This document shows positions 49,550-62,005 of a stretch of DNA of 64,000 nt, one piece after another; position 1 is the stretch's first letter; every line of letters starts with the position of its first letter. The stretch is from Eonycteris spelaea (lineage: Eukaryota; Chordata; Mammalia; Chiroptera; Pteropodidae): the NCBI GenBank assembly GCA_003508835.1, contig PUFA01000027.1, forward strand, positions 4,526,001 to 4,590,000. The letters are read 5' to 3'. Below the pieces are notes generated by a model. It was not told the origin of the DNA, did no database searches, and saw only the letters and a program-made list of their open reading frames with translations. The position numbers and the translations under genes are program-made.

Positions 49550-50590
49550 TTTAGTAAAAAAAAAAAAAATACTAGTCCACAGAATCAGTAATTCTAACAT
49601 ATCTTAAGCAGGATAAATAAAATGAAATCTGCATCTAAATACATCATAATGAAACTGCATAACACCAAATAAAAAGAGAAAGCCTTAAAAGCCACAGAGC
49701 GAAGGACAAAAAAGAATAGCTAGACTGGCAGATTACTTCTCAAGAGCAATAATGGAGGCCAAAGGACAGAAAAATCTTCAATGCACCAAGAGGACAAACT
49801 GTGTACCTAGAATTCTATGCTCAGAAAAATATCCTTTAAGAAAATATTAAGGAGAAATAAATACAGTTTCAGGCAAACAAAAACAGGATACTCTAGTAGA
49901 TCATCACCAAAAAAAATTGTGCAGAATCCAAGACAGGCAGAAGAGTAGTTCAAGTCTGAGATGCAAGATGGATTAAAGAGTAAGAGTGTAGTCATGTGTG
50001 ACTAAATCTAAACAGTGCATATATTAAAAAAATGTATCAAGGGATTAAAATTTAGTTAAAATATAAAACAACAATAATAGTATTAGGCTGTTCTGAGTTA
50101 TTGCAGTAACCAGAAAATTGATATGCATATTTCATAAAGTAAATGTGAATATTCTTAAGAGTAAATATTGGAAAAAGAGGGAGAATAATATGTAAATGCC
50201 AAACTAGTAAATAGGAAAATGCAAGTTAAAAATTAACAAGTCTTAAAAAGTATAGGCAGAGATTTAAAAAGAAACAGAATGAGTGAGACAAAATGCCCCA
50301 AATTGGATGGTAGATAAATTTTAAAAGTTCACTAGTTAAAGTAAATGTAAATAAACTAAATGCCCCTGGCAAAGGACAAACACTGTTAGACTAGAGTTTT
50401 ACAAATCGAAATGCATGTCATCCAAGGGAAACGTGTAAAATAAAAGGATACAAAAAACTAGAAGTAAAAGGATGAAAGTAGACCACCAATCAAATTTAAC
50501 TAAAGACAGTAAATACACTAATTTCAGAATTAATAGAAGACTTTACAGCCCAAAGCACTACTAACCATAGTACCTAAAAAAGTCATCATA
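49550..50590 (+). repeat. old L1/HAL1-like LINE fragment
   Basis: A-rich text including gagcaataatggaggccaaa, acctagaattctatgctcag and atacagtttcaggcaaacaa, typical of an old L1-type ORF region. No frame survives. Confidence 0.45.
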
Positions 50591-53500
50591 ACCCATTTCC
50601 TATTCTTATTTCTTTTTCTTTTTTCCCCATCTCATTTCTTCTCTGTCTTAAAAGCAGATCATTTTTCTGCCTGTTTCTCTTCATTTCAATACATGCTCTT
50701 CTCATTCAGTGTGACTTTCCTAGGGCAGAGTGCATACCAGTTGGGCCCATGATTCCCACCCTGATAATGTAAGAAGCATTTCTGAAGAACTGATGATCGA
50801 AGAATTTTTCATAGGATGAAAGAAAGATTATTCTGGGGCTATCTTTATCAGGGTCTGTCAGTTTGGGCCACACATACCCAGAAAATTTTGTTTTGTTAGG
50901 GATTCTCGGAGTGACCTGGAACAGGCAACTTACCTCATTTCCCTTCACTTCTCATATTTAAACCGAGAAGTCATATCTGCAACTAGATAAGCACAGATAC
51001 TGATAAATAAAGCCAATGATTGTAAAGTTCTTAAGATATTTGTAAAAGCAATAAAAACAGTTTAGATTACAGACCAGTGGCTGCTCATTGGCTTTTCACA
51101 GAGGTTTGCGGTACAAAAGTGTATGTCCTTCAACCAGCCAAACCGGAAAGGACTCAATAAACCTTTGGATGTGTGACAAGAATAGTGTTTATCATAGCCT
51201 CACCCAGGGCAGCTACACATGCCAGCCCAGATCCGGCTATAATTCCTTGTCATATGCTTGCCAATTTATTTCAAAAGGTCACCGAGTCTAACCCCTTCCT
51301 TCTGACAGAACTGTATTCAGGGGAAAAAGAAGTATTCTTCATACCTCTTTCTTTTAACAAATTCAGATTATCAGGGAAAAAAAGACCTCACTGCTGTATC
51401 TCAGTTCTCAAAAGGCTAACTTTTAATTTCAACATGCAAATAAAAATTTTGAGTGGCATTTCCTTTGAAAGTCTCAAATTGATCATCTGACATTTACTCT
51501 GACTTGATTACTGCCCAACATATGACTCCTTCACGGAGGCTGCGTGGAGTGATCCTGGGTACTTAACATCTCTATACCCTAGTTTCCTGGAGCCTACCCC
51601 ATAAGCTGGTGAGCCTTAAATAAGATAATGTGTGGAATTTAGAGAATACATTATGGCCCTGCTTCTTGCCTCAAGCTCAAAGCTCTGAACAGTAAAGATA
51701 CTTCTTCCCTTGCTGAAAGAAGGGGGAAATATACACTAGTAACTTACTTCTAACCAAGAACTGATGGGTGGGAAAAAGATAAAGTACCTTTCATAAATTT
51801 TCAACAGTGAAATTCATGGGAAATACCATAAAGACAGTGGCAGCCTCTAAGAGGAATTTATTTATGTCCTTCACTCAACCTGGTTTTATATGGACAATAT
51901 CTGTGACAAGAATAAAAAGAAATATATAGTATTTATGTCTTGATATATTACATAGATATGACTGGGTGGGTAGTAGACAGGAAGGGAGGAAGCAGAAGAC
52001 ACGAGGGAAGAAGGGGGAGAGAAAAAGAACAATTTAAAATGTCAGCATGCTTACCATAATTATAAATTTTTACGATTATAGCATAATGAGTGCTTTTAGT
52101 ATCTAACTGCTTAAATGAAATGTTTCATATAATTTTCTAACTTGGTGATATTTAAATTTTAATCTTTTTATTTTTTTTTTTTAATATTCAGCATCCATAC
52201 ATGGTGTTGGACATTATCTTTGTTACCAAATCTTTAGTCCTTTTGACTTTTCTTTTGAAATTGGGGAAACCATAGTAAACCTTGGGCAGAATCTAATACT
52301 TACTTTGGAAAAAATGATTTAAGCATTAGTTTTTCCTTTTAGGTTCCTGGCAGTGTAAGGAGCATGCTAGAAGTCAAGCCAACTTCTGTGACGGTCACTA
52401 GCCATTGCATAGAGCTTTGTTCATAGTAAAAAGAAGATAAATATAAGCTTGTAATGATGAGTCAAGAACCACCCAATTGAGAGCCTAAAGTTCCCAATCT
52501 GTTTTTGATTTGAGGAATTGGCTATTTAAAAAGGAAAATTTAGTGAGCTTGAGAGAGAAAGATATCCTACCATTGCCTCGGATTCAGCTTCAGAAATTAA
52601 AAAACAAACAAAAAGCCATCCTTTTCCTAACTGGCTAGAAGGAATGAGAGCCAGTTGGCCCAGGAGGAAAATGAAAGTGTGAACCAGTAAGTGCGAAATA
52701 CAAATGACCTCAGGGCCAGCCCCAGTTAATTAATGCAAACTGTCCCTAACCTATACAACCTGTATAGAGAATACTGTGGACTCAGTGCTTTTGGCTTTGG
52801 TTTGTAACCCATATCATTGTTTTTTAATTTGGTTTTACAAATACTAAATATATTGGGAATACCTTCAATATCTAAAACTAGGTTTGTGGATTTTGATTAC
52901 CAGGATTACTTTTTAGCCACAGCTCTCCCTGCCACAGGCATTTTGGCAGGTGGATCCTCAAAACCCCAAACTATTTTAAAATGTAAAGCTCCCATATGGT
53001 TCTGGCAACTCTTTTCTATGTAGCAGAATCATTGCGGGAATTTGAAAATTACAATACAAGAAAAGGGTTAGAAGTTCATTGAAAGATGGTTTCTGCATAA
53101 GCACGTACACAATCCCCATTATGCCGTTACCTACGTTCCCTGCTGCTTCAATTTAATTTCTGAGGTGTGTTCATGCTAAGCGAAGTGATCATACTGTTAC
53201 CAGGGTCGGTTTTGTTTTCTGCTTTTGATGCTGTTCGCTTGTTTGCAGTCAGGAGGGGGAAAGAGAACTTGGAATCGAAACCTCAGAGGGTCGTCATGTT
53301 AAAATACGTGCGCGTGTTGTTCCCCTTGTCATATTAATAACATCGTACAGACGGTTACGAGTTTGGAAAACTCGAAAAACTTTTTAATATCAATACCTCT
53401 TAGTCTTTCTGCAGGTATTTACAACTTAGTGTATCTCAAACCGACCCCTGACTTTTTATAATTGGGACTCTTTACACCCTTAGGTCAGTTTCATTTCAGT

Positions 53501-54320
53501 GAATAAGTCACTTCTATTTGGCCTTTCAGGGGGGATTTTCCATGCTGTAAAGGAGTTTACAGGACAAAGTTACTACAACACAGCTAAAACAAAATTTCTA
53601 CCTAATAAATGACCTGAACCTTGAACATTGAGCCAAGAATCTTCAAGGTTCTACCCTGAAGTTTTAATTAGAGCGTTTAGTTGGAAAAGCCATTTTCTTT
53701 CTGGCTGTCCTTAGCCTAGGCCCTGCAAGCTGTGCTGACCCACCCCACCAAGGCCCCGCTGGTCTCAATGCTGCGGGCATGCCAGGTAAACCCCAGGAGT
53801 CCAACCTCCCTTATTCTCCCCGTGATCCGCATTGCTGGGTGCTCAGGACATTGATCTCTTCATGCCAGCTCTGCCTCCCTCCTCTGATGCCATGCCCATC
53901 TCTCCCAGCTTTTGAACAGCAGCTCTCCTACTGGGTTTCAGGGGTCCCTCGTCCTCTGGCCCTGACTTTGTCATAGGCATAAATAAACATTTCTTATTCT
54001 TTTCCCGGTCCCACTGAACCCTAAGCCTTGTCCAGCTCTTTATTTAGTACTCAGATTGTCTTCTCAAAACAATTTCTAAATCATCCACTGATGCTCCTGA
54101 TGCTGCTTAAAATAGGATAAATATATCAAGGCTCTAAAATTTTCTTTTCGAGATAGGATAAAAGAAATGATAGGGCTGAACCCAGTCCTTGTAAGCCCAG
54201 GTGACTGCACCCCACAAGAGAGTGATGAGGCATTCTGGAAGTTGCCATGGAGACCACTCTTGTTTTCTACTCTCTTCCAGAACTACCAACATACTTCAGA
54301 ACAATAACTTAAAAATTTTC
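50591..54320 (-). other. COL28A1 large intron, mostly unique
   Basis: No exon or clear repeat was recognised. A 50706-50948 minus-strand frame and the GC-richer part at 53700-53980 have no domain or splice context. Confidence 0.5.
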
Positions 54321-54750
54321 ACCTTTCCTAGAAGCAGGTTAAATCATGTGTGGCAATAAATGCCAGCTCTTCACCAAACCACTAGTTCCCTTCTTTCTGG
54401 GCACACAGCTAGACTACCTTTCTATAAGACTAGTTTTTGCCAATAAAATATGGGCACAGATGATGTCTGTCATCCATTGGCCAAGACTTTTAAGAAGCAG
54501 GTGTGCCTGCTCCACACTCTCTCTTTCTTCTTGCTGGGTGTAAATGGTGAAGAGGCCCACCAGATGGAGGAATCATAAAACAGAGATCGGGTTCTCTGAA
54601 ATTCTATGTGAAATAAAGTTGCCCACTAATCAGGAACAGCCTGCAATGTGAACAGAAATCTCTATTGCATTTGAGCCATTATATATTTGGGGGTCTTTTG
54701 GGTAATGAAGCAAGGGCTATACTAATTAATGCACCAATACTTTATGTTTT
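54320..54750 (+). repeat. LTR-like interspersed repeat
   Basis: ctctctctttcttcttgctg, caccagatggaggaatcata, aataaagttgcccactaatc, aggaacagcctgcaatgtga and tttgagccattatatatttg resemble an old mammalian LTR end. The family is uncertain. Confidence 0.4.
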
Positions 54751-54859
54751 AGAGCATTAAACCACATGAATGTCAGAATCCTGGGCCTTCATACCAGAAA
54801 ATAAAAGAAGGGCTAGCAGAAAGAAAAGGTAAGCAGAAGGATAATGTGAGTAACTACAA

Positions 54860-55260
54860 ACTTTTACTGCATATGTAATCATATACCGAGCCTTATGTTA
54901 AATGCATTATACATACTGTCTCATTTAATTACATTTCTTTCTCCCAACAACTTTAGGAAATAGTACTATTATTGTCCCCATTACTCAGATATGGAAACTG
55001 AGACAGATGTAGTACTCAGGAAGCCATGATCAAATCCGTTGACTCTACAGCCCAAACTCTGGTTGAGTACCCACCACTTTGTACAATTTCATCTTCACAA
55101 CACCTTGTACAATAGGCTTTACTATTTCCATTCTAAAGATGAATAAGTTGAGATTCAGCAAAGATAAATGATTTGTCCACGCTTACACAGCTAGCAAGAT
55201 TCAGGCAAAGATTAAGTGGCTCTAAAGCTCATTCTCTTTCCACCACACCATTGAGGTCAG
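54860..55260 (+). repeat. two adjacent MIR SINEs
   Basis: First copy 54860-55080: cattatacatactgtctcat, agtactattattgtccccat, atggaaactgagacagatg. Second copy 55080-55260: atttcatcttcacaacacct, tgatttgtccacgcttacac, agctagcaagattcaggc. Confidence 0.55.
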
Positions 55261-56551
55261 AATATAGATAGAGGAGAGAGGTCATTTCTACTGAGTTTCC
55301 TTCATTTCCAGGCCCCAAATATCTTGGAGGTTGATTTGTCAGCTCTGTGACTATGAAACACTGCAATCATCACTATCTGTCAGCTTTGGAGACATTGGGA
55401 TTTCTGACGGATAGTGTTTACCTGCTTCCCCCAGCATGTCATTGAGGCTATTTTTTCACACTGAAATATCAGTCACACTGTCTTTCACCACCACCCACAG
55501 GGAGTGTTCCCTCAGCTAGGATTAGATCCTTCATGATCAGGCCTATGCAGAGAATGGAAACCAATGGTATGCAAGCTCATTCTTTTAATGAATAAAGACT
55601 TTACACAAGCAGGAGTTATAGTCCCAGGCTACAAACCTACCTCAGAATCCTAAAGTCATGGAGAGCCACCAGGACTCTGATTTTTATGAGGACCTCCTTA
55701 TCTTCTGAGAAAGCTCTGAACTGACTTGAGCTGACTTGAAAAAGGTGGAGAGAAGGAAACTGGTACAAATGAAGTACAAATGAAGAGTGGAAGAAAGCCA
55801 TTTCTGCCTGTCCCATACTTGGCTTTTTAACCTGAATGGTCCATCCTCTCTTTACATTCCTCCTGCCCTCTGTAAGGGCTAGCCTCACAAGGGTTAGTTG
55901 ACATATCAAGGAATCACTCAAGATCCGGCCCCATCCCTTCTCCCTCCTGACTTAACTGGGGAATTATTAGCATACCTAGAGTCCATATCTAGGGGATGGT
56001 CAGTGCTGGAAGCTCACAGTAGGACAAGATGGCGGCATCATATAACCACCTGACCTGTGCCACAAAAGATCGAGACTACTTTGGGACCCAAGAGCCACAA
56101 CCCCATATTCATCCATGCAATCAATAGGTATTTGTGGCTGAGAAAAAGCACTGAGGGCCCTCAGGGAGCTGGAGCTCTCTGCAATGCGGGGCCAGCTGGG
56201 CCTCAGTGGTGACTGTACAGGAATGACAGGATGCTGGCATGCAGCCCAAGGCAGTGAGCCCATCGTGTTTCCAGGGTTTCCCGGACCAGGGCTGCCATGG
56301 CAGCACCACCACAAAATCATTGCAACGTTAAATTTTCACAAGCAATTTACGTAATGTTTAGCATTCATGAAACTAACATACTGAGATCATTTTTACACTC
56401 CTGGATGGCATCTCTAAATACTAGACATAATTTTAACAGCTAAGCTTACGTTAAATCCATTTTGATAGTCATAGTTTATATTATCTACAACCTCTTTCTC
56501 CATCACCCTAGTGAACTGAGAGGTGACTCTAGCACGATCAGATTCACTTAC
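55261..56551 (-). other. COL28A1 large intron, 5' end
   Basis: No repeat was firmly identified. Minus-strand frames at 55637-55921 and 56000-56320 (the latter with a collagen-like SPGPGNPGN) have no splice signals or Gly-X-Y period and are not exons. Confidence 0.5.
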
Positions 56552-56619
56552 TTTAGCTCCTTGTAATCCATAGCCAGGGGGCCAGGAGGGCCAGGCAAGC
56601 CTTTCTGCCCAATATCACC
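56552..56619 (-). CDS. COL28A1: COL28A1 triple-helix exon with 1-nt deletion
   Basis: Acceptor TTCCAACAG and donor GTAAGT bound 68 nt. Read in phase 0 the exon gives GDIGQKGLPGPPGP and then LAMDYKELK, out of Gly-X-Y register. One more C in the five-C run at plus 56577-56581 (GGGGG on plus) would give GPPGYGLQGAK and a 69-nt exon ending in a whole codon. The deletion is therefore -1. Together with the -2 of the preceding exon the net change is -3, so the downstream frame is recovered, but only after a TGA formed across the junction (third to fifth base of this exon). The exon is followed by a 26.5 kb intron. Confidence 0.85.
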
Positions 56620-57831
56620 CTGTTGGAAGACAGAGAGAAATCAGACAAGTGTAAGAAGATTTAAGGAGAAACAACATATTACTGCTCTTGACTTCATTCT
56701 TACTTCGGTGTATCAGGACCTTCATCCACACGCCAATATCATATTTTATATGAATGGTGGTTTTCCCCAAAATTTTAAGCCCCAGAATCCTTTGCAAAAA
56801 TCCTACATATAATGCAAATGTAAATAAAAATGTAAATCAGAGCTGCTGGGCATAAGCCTTGTCTGCTTGGGCTCCTCCAGCTTTCCTACCGCCAACCCCT
56901 AAAACACCGAAGGGGTGACAAACACTCACACGCAATTCTGTGTAGCCTTTAATGTGGTACTCCATTTCAACATGATGTGCTAAGTCACCAGGCTTGCAGG
57001 AAAAGCTTCAGGGATATAGTCATGTTGAATTTTAAAGAAAATATGTAAATGAAGCAAAAAGTGCAACCTTAAACCGTAAATAGAGCCCATATTTCTTTAG
57101 GAAAAGCTTCTGTGACGACATGAGATTGGAAAATGTTCTACGTCATGGTACGTGCTTCTCCTTGGAAATCCCTAGCACGTATGAAAATATTAAAGCCTCT
57201 GAGGAGTCTCACAATAGAGAGATTAGTTTAATTATCCCAGGAGTTCCTGAAGTAGCATTTGATGGAACAAGCTTCGAAGAAATGCTGGGTTAATAGAAAT
57301 TGCTGTATAAGTCAGATTTTTTCATTCCAGTATAGAAAAAAGTTTATTTTTTTTTCTATTTTAAGAGGAATATACCTGCTCATTGCGAAAAGAAAAAAAA
57401 GTTAAACAGAAATAAAGATGAAACTGAAGAAGAAAAAATACACTCATCTTCCCATCACCCAGTGATAACTACTAATGTTTTGGGGTTATCTTCATCCACA
57501 TAAAGTGATCTATAAAGTTAAGAAATAGCCCACTGCTCAAATGGAGTTGATGGACAAGGAAAAAAAAAAAAAGATAAAGAACCTTAGTGATTCTGTGATC
57601 CTCAGTAAAATCATTGATTTATAAAGCCTTTTCCTTTTCCTCTCTGATAACAGATTCGAATTCAGTTCTGTGCATTTTGGATGTGAACACACCTATTTGA
57701 ATTCAAATTTGTGATGAGTGGCTCATCGATACCTGTTTTCCCTATGAACATACCTGATATTTCTTTACCTTCTTTTTGAACAAATCAAATAAATACTTGT
57801 TGATCAAGTGAATGAACAAGTAAAACAGGGC

Positions 57832-58055
57832 TTCTCCACCTCAGCACTATTGACATTTTGAGCGGGATAATTCTTTATTATGGGAGGCTACTCTGTGCGT
57901 TGTAGGATGTTCAGCAACATCCCTGGTCTCTATTCACTAGATGCTCACAGCACTTTGTCCATATCTGTGACACCCTAAAATGACTCCAGACATTGCCAAA
58001 TGTCCCCTTGATGGGGGACAGAGGACAAAATCTTCCTCATTGAGGAACACTGGAT
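57832..58055 (-). mobile_element. MER20 (hAT-Charlie non-autonomous)
   Basis: Reversed MER20: cagcactattgacattttga, gtaggatgttcagcaacatc, cctggtctctattcactaga, tgactccagacattgccaaa and gaggaacactg. It is nearly full length and lies in the intron between the two damaged collagen exons. Confidence 0.75.
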
Positions 58056-58523
58056 TAAAAGAATAAAAGGATGAATAATCCCTAAATTGGAGGTGGTAAA
58101 ATGAAGAGAAATAGAAATGAGAGCAAAGGGGGCCAAAGGAAGTTTCTCTTGCTTTCCATGGATACCATCTAGACCCTTGCACTGAGGCCCCAACCGTGTA
58201 CTAGCTGACATCCTGTTACAATGCCACCCGAAACTCCTCTGGCCAAAATAAAGATATGCTTCTTAATTTTGGCACAGCCTCCAAGGAACCTAGAAATATT
58301 CTGAGCACTTTGCAACCTACTTTCTAAGGAGACACTGGCAAGAGAATGGCTTTATAAACTAAATGTTCTATTTACTGAAAGTTCACATGATATGAGAAAA
58401 GACTTCATTAGTAACTAAGAAAAAATAAGTCAGTACCAAAATGAACACAATGAAATTAATGTTTATTTGGTTCTCACTGATGGTACCTGTGACCCTCATA
58501 AGAGCACAGACCTAAGGACTCAC

Positions 58524-58590
58524 CTTTGGCCCCTGGGTTCCTATTCCGAGGCCCAGAAGGGCCTGGAGGGCCTCTGACACCAGGCTCTCC
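58524..58590 (-). CDS. COL28A1: COL28A1 triple-helix exon with 2-nt deletion
   Basis: This is the most 5' exon in the window, bounded by acceptor TTTTCAG and donor GTGAGT. It starts in phase 0 and reads GEPGVRGPPGPSGPR in perfect Gly-X-Y register, then changes to NRNPGAK, losing the glycine spacing. Two extra G in the CGG-AAT junction (58545-58550 region, plus-strand TTCCGAGG) would restore GPR-GI-GTQ-GPK and a 69-nt exon, the length of the next two exons in intact form. The exon as given is 67 nt, so it shifts the frame. The reading then runs into TGA at 56615-56617 in the following exon. The lesion lies in a short G/C run, where sequencing error is possible. The splice sites are intact. Confidence 0.85.
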
Positions 58591-59374
58591 CTGAAAAGAC
58601 ACAATGAATGACAAGTTATTGATTTTTACAAAAACTTTATGCTGCATATTTCATATAAAATTTCCTATTAAAATATTTCATATAAATGTTCATATTAAAA
58701 ATATTTTTAAATCCCAAATCTTCGAATTTGACTGAACTGTTAACTGAGCCCTTGTCTCCCAGGTCACTTTTCTAAACTTGGCAAAGGGTGTATTATCTCC
58801 CTTTGTTTTCATTTGTTATTGCTGGTTATACAATCTTCAAGCCAACTGATAGGGGTCCAATTTCAAAACAATCAAATCAGTTAACTTCTTGGCAGCCTCA
58901 ATATATACTTTTTCAGAACCCTCTTCTTTGAAATTTGGAAAAACAATTACTGCCATTGTGAAAAGAGACAAGAATGTAAAGCAACCATAAAAAGTTATAA
59001 CCCTATCCTGAACTAGTTGCTCTTTTATGCAGCAAAGATTACCACTGCAGGTTAGGGATGGGCACTGTGAAACTTCTGTCACTAGGGCAGCTGTGACTGC
59101 AGGCTAATTCTACAAAGGCTTTTCAGAGTCTCTAAAGTGTGGTAGTTTCATAACTGGCAACTATCACCAAAAATGTAGCGGGACCTGGTTAAGGTAAGTC
59201 AGACCCGGAGGTTAGAACTATTTGAGATGTGAATGATGTGAACAAGCAGAGAAATAAAAATCTTTTTTGGCCGTCTTCTGTTTGCCCAACAGTATACTAG
59301 GCATGTGCATTTATGTTATTTGATGTAATTTGGTATTTACGACCATCCTATATTATAACGACTAATTTACCTGA

Positions 59375-59515
59375 CCCCTCTGAACCTCAGTAAATTCATC
59401 AGATACACAGAAAATAGTACCTACATTTCATGAGGAAGACAATGTAGCGAGACAAAGAATGTGCGTGCCCCTATCACACTGTCTAGCATAGAGCAGGCAC
59501 TTGGTAAATGTTATA
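59375..59515 (-). repeat. MIR SINE fragment
   Basis: Reversed MIR 3' half: ctctgaacctcagtaaattc, agtacctacatttcatgagg and gagcaggcacttggtaaatg. Confidence 0.45.
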
Positions 59516-59579
59516 ACTCTCTACCCCACCTTTTTTACTAAAGAGGAAACTAAAGTTTGCCCAAGGCTGCACAAATATT

Positions 59580-60225
59580 AAGAGGCAGGGCTAGGAGGAT
59601 GTGGAGAAATAGGATCTCTCATATGTTGCTGGAAAACAGTTTGGCAGTCAGTCTCTTAAAAAGCTCAACATAAATTCACCTATGATCTAGTAATTTTGCT
59701 CCTAGGTACACACCCAAGGAAAATGAAAACATATGTCCACACAAAGACTTACATACAAATGTTCTTAGCAGTATTATTCATAATAACCACAAACTAGAAA
59801 CAACCTAAATGTCCATCAACTGGTAAATAGACAAAGTTTGGTAAATTCAGCAATATAGAGGAATGAGCTACGGAGACGTGTTTCAATGTGGATGAAACCC
59901 AAAAACATTATTTTCAATGAAAGAAGACAGATAATGAGACCACATATTGTTTGAATCTATTTATATGAAAAGTCCAGAAAAGGCAAAGCTGTAGAGACAG
60001 AAAGTAAAAAGTAAATCAGTGGTTGCCTGGGGCCAGGAATCAGGACAGGATTAACTGTAAATGGGCAGAAAGGATCTAATTGGGGAAAAAAAAATGTTCT
60101 AAAGCGAATTTATGGGACTAGGTTTACAACTTGGTAAATTTATTTAAAAATCATTGAATTGTACACTTGAAATGGGTAAATTCTGTGATATATTAAATAT
60201 GCCTCAACAAAGTTAAAAAGAAAAA
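59580..60225 (+). mobile_element. L1 LINE 3' end
   Basis: Clear L1 ORF2-end and 3' UTR: agtattattcataataacca, caaactagaaacaacctaaa, tgtccatcaactggtaaata, gtggttgcctggggccagga and tgtacacttgaaatgggtaa, ending in an A-rich tail. It is truncated at 5' and non-coding. Confidence 0.8.
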
Positions 60226-61234
60226 GAAGAACCAGAGCCAGGCTTTAAACCTGGATCTCTCAAGTTCTTTGTCCTCAGTCCTGTTTTGTCCGTGGCCTGT
60301 GAGGAGCTAAATAGCTTACAGCTTTCAACAGGGCAAAAATCATGGATAAGAAAGGATGAAATTGTTTATCTAGGGTTTTTCTTTGGTGTATATGTACCAT
60401 TTTAGTAGTTGGGAATATAAGTATCTTAAGGAGCTGTGTGAATCCACAGAGATAGTGTCTTCCTACTATGGTAGAGTCTTAAAAAAATGTATCAGTTCTT
60501 TTGTTCCATAGGCCACGTGCCCATGCTAGGCCACAACATCAGGTGAATGTGTCTACGAGGATGCTGATCGAGACTCACTTCACCATTTGATAGGACCGCT
60601 TCTGCCACAGTGCAGCACCAGTGGTACCTAAGAAGGTCATTTCCCATGATATTTTCAGTTTTATTGTCAGCGGCTAGAGTGACATTCACAAATAAAAAGA
60701 TTTTTCAACAGGCACTCACATAGCTGGATTTAGCTTCCCATGCATAATCCGAAGGTTATCGGAGCCTGCAGAGGGAGCTCTTGCATTAGGAGACAGCCAA
60801 CAAACCAGAAAGCAAATTCCGCAGTTGCCATTTATAACCATATCCATCAATAGCTTAAGCCCTACCCAACCCTCCCACCTCCACTCTCACAAGAAAGAAT
60901 GACTGTTTAAATTGCCTACAGTTCCCTCTTGGCCCACAAAAAGGATTCTAAACAGGAGATGCTCTTTATATTTTCATAGGAAGTGGCCAAGTTTAGGACT
61001 ATCTGCAGTTACTTGTATATGTGAACTTAAAAAGGATTTGTTGACGATCTTATTGAGACCATACCCTTGCAAAATGGTTAATTCAACCTTTTTAACATCA
61101 TACATAATCTTACAATGGTTCTAGTAATCATTTATTGAAACTTTCACTTTTTGAAAGAAAAAAAATAAAGCACTATCACATTTATTCATTTTCGCATTGG
61201 TAAATCTTTGATTCATATTAAAACTGTTGTAATT

Positions 61235-61440
61235 AATAATAAATAAATAATTTGTTAAGCTTATTACATGACATTCATTATCTTATCTGATCCTATTAAT
61301 ATCAACTTATTTCATTTTACACATAAGGAAATTGAGACTAGAGAGATTACATGATTTGCCAAAAACCATGCAGCCAGGAGCAATTCAAACCAGGGTTTGA
61401 CTCCAGAGCTCATCTCTTATCTTGGTGTTGTCTGCGGATA
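61235..61440 (+). repeat. MIR SINE
   Basis: acattcattatcttatctga, tacacataaggaaattgaga, atgatttgccaaaaaccatg and aaaccagggtttgactccag follow the MIR consensus. Confidence 0.65.
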
Positions 61441-61839
61441 AATGAAAGGTGCTAATTTCTCCATACACTTCCTTTCAGTTGCCACTTGATGCAAAGACAT
61501 GGCTCTGTGGCTGTGGAAATTCTTTTCCTACACTGAGTAAACACAGTCTCTCAAAGAGAAGAAAGAAAATGTCCTGATTACAAGATTCCTAAGATGCTCA
61601 CGCAATCCACACAAGTACACAGCTGTCTAAGGCTGCCCTGTCCATTCTCCCTCCATTGCCATTCCTCAGTTTTGTGGTTTACCCCAATATTTTAATTGGT
61701 CTCATTCCAGATCTCCTGCTTACACAAATTCTTATTCTCTCCTTTTATCCATACCGTTATATATTTGATTTGGCAGAGTAATACATACTATTGTTACTAC
61801 TGTTAGTACTACTACTACTATTTTAGTATGATAGAATTC

Positions 61840-62005
61840 ATAAAAATGTTCTATAGACACTATTCCATGAATTTCTCAGAATAACCCTGTGACAGAGTAG
61901 GCATTATTATCCCAAATCACAGATGAGAGGCTAAGTCTCAGGCAGATTAAATGACCTGTTGAGGTTACATAGCTAATAACTGGCAGAGGTCTCAAATGGA
62001 GTAGT
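61840..62005 (+). repeat. MIR SINE
   Basis: tctcagaataaccctgtgac, taggcattattatcccaaat, atgacctgttgaggttacat and agctaataactggcagaggt. Confidence 0.6.

Larger units (their letters stand above)
7229..58590 (-). other. COL28A1: COL28A1 locus, 3' half (10 coding exons)
   Basis: This is the span of the collagen type XXVIII alpha-1 gene that lies in the window. COL28A1 encodes a secreted extracellular-matrix collagen with a VWA - interrupted triple helix - VWA - Kunitz layout. The identification rests on the combination of Gly-X-Y exons, a VWA domain with the DSSES MIDAS motif, an acidic Thr/Ser/Pro linker and a C-terminal Kunitz domain ending CIQG; comparison with the human protein is from memory. 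All exons have AG acceptors and GT donors except one GC donor. Collagen exons are phase 0 on both sides. Intron sizes from 3' to 5' are 1340, 10425, 1588, 1619, 5897, 92, 536, 26515 and 1904 nt, then an intron running off the right edge. Two adjacent collagen exons carry length lesions, so this copy may not encode a full protein. Confidence 0.92.

Noticed and set aside
53700..53990. GC-richer block as a possible exon or CpG island
   Set aside because: Few CpG, no Gly-X-Y or domain coding on the minus strand, and no convincing splice pair.
56000..56320. Minus-strand frame with collagen-like SPGPGNPGN
   Set aside because: No Gly-X-Y periodicity beyond a few residues, no acceptor or donor around it, and the flanking true exons already join in the known order.
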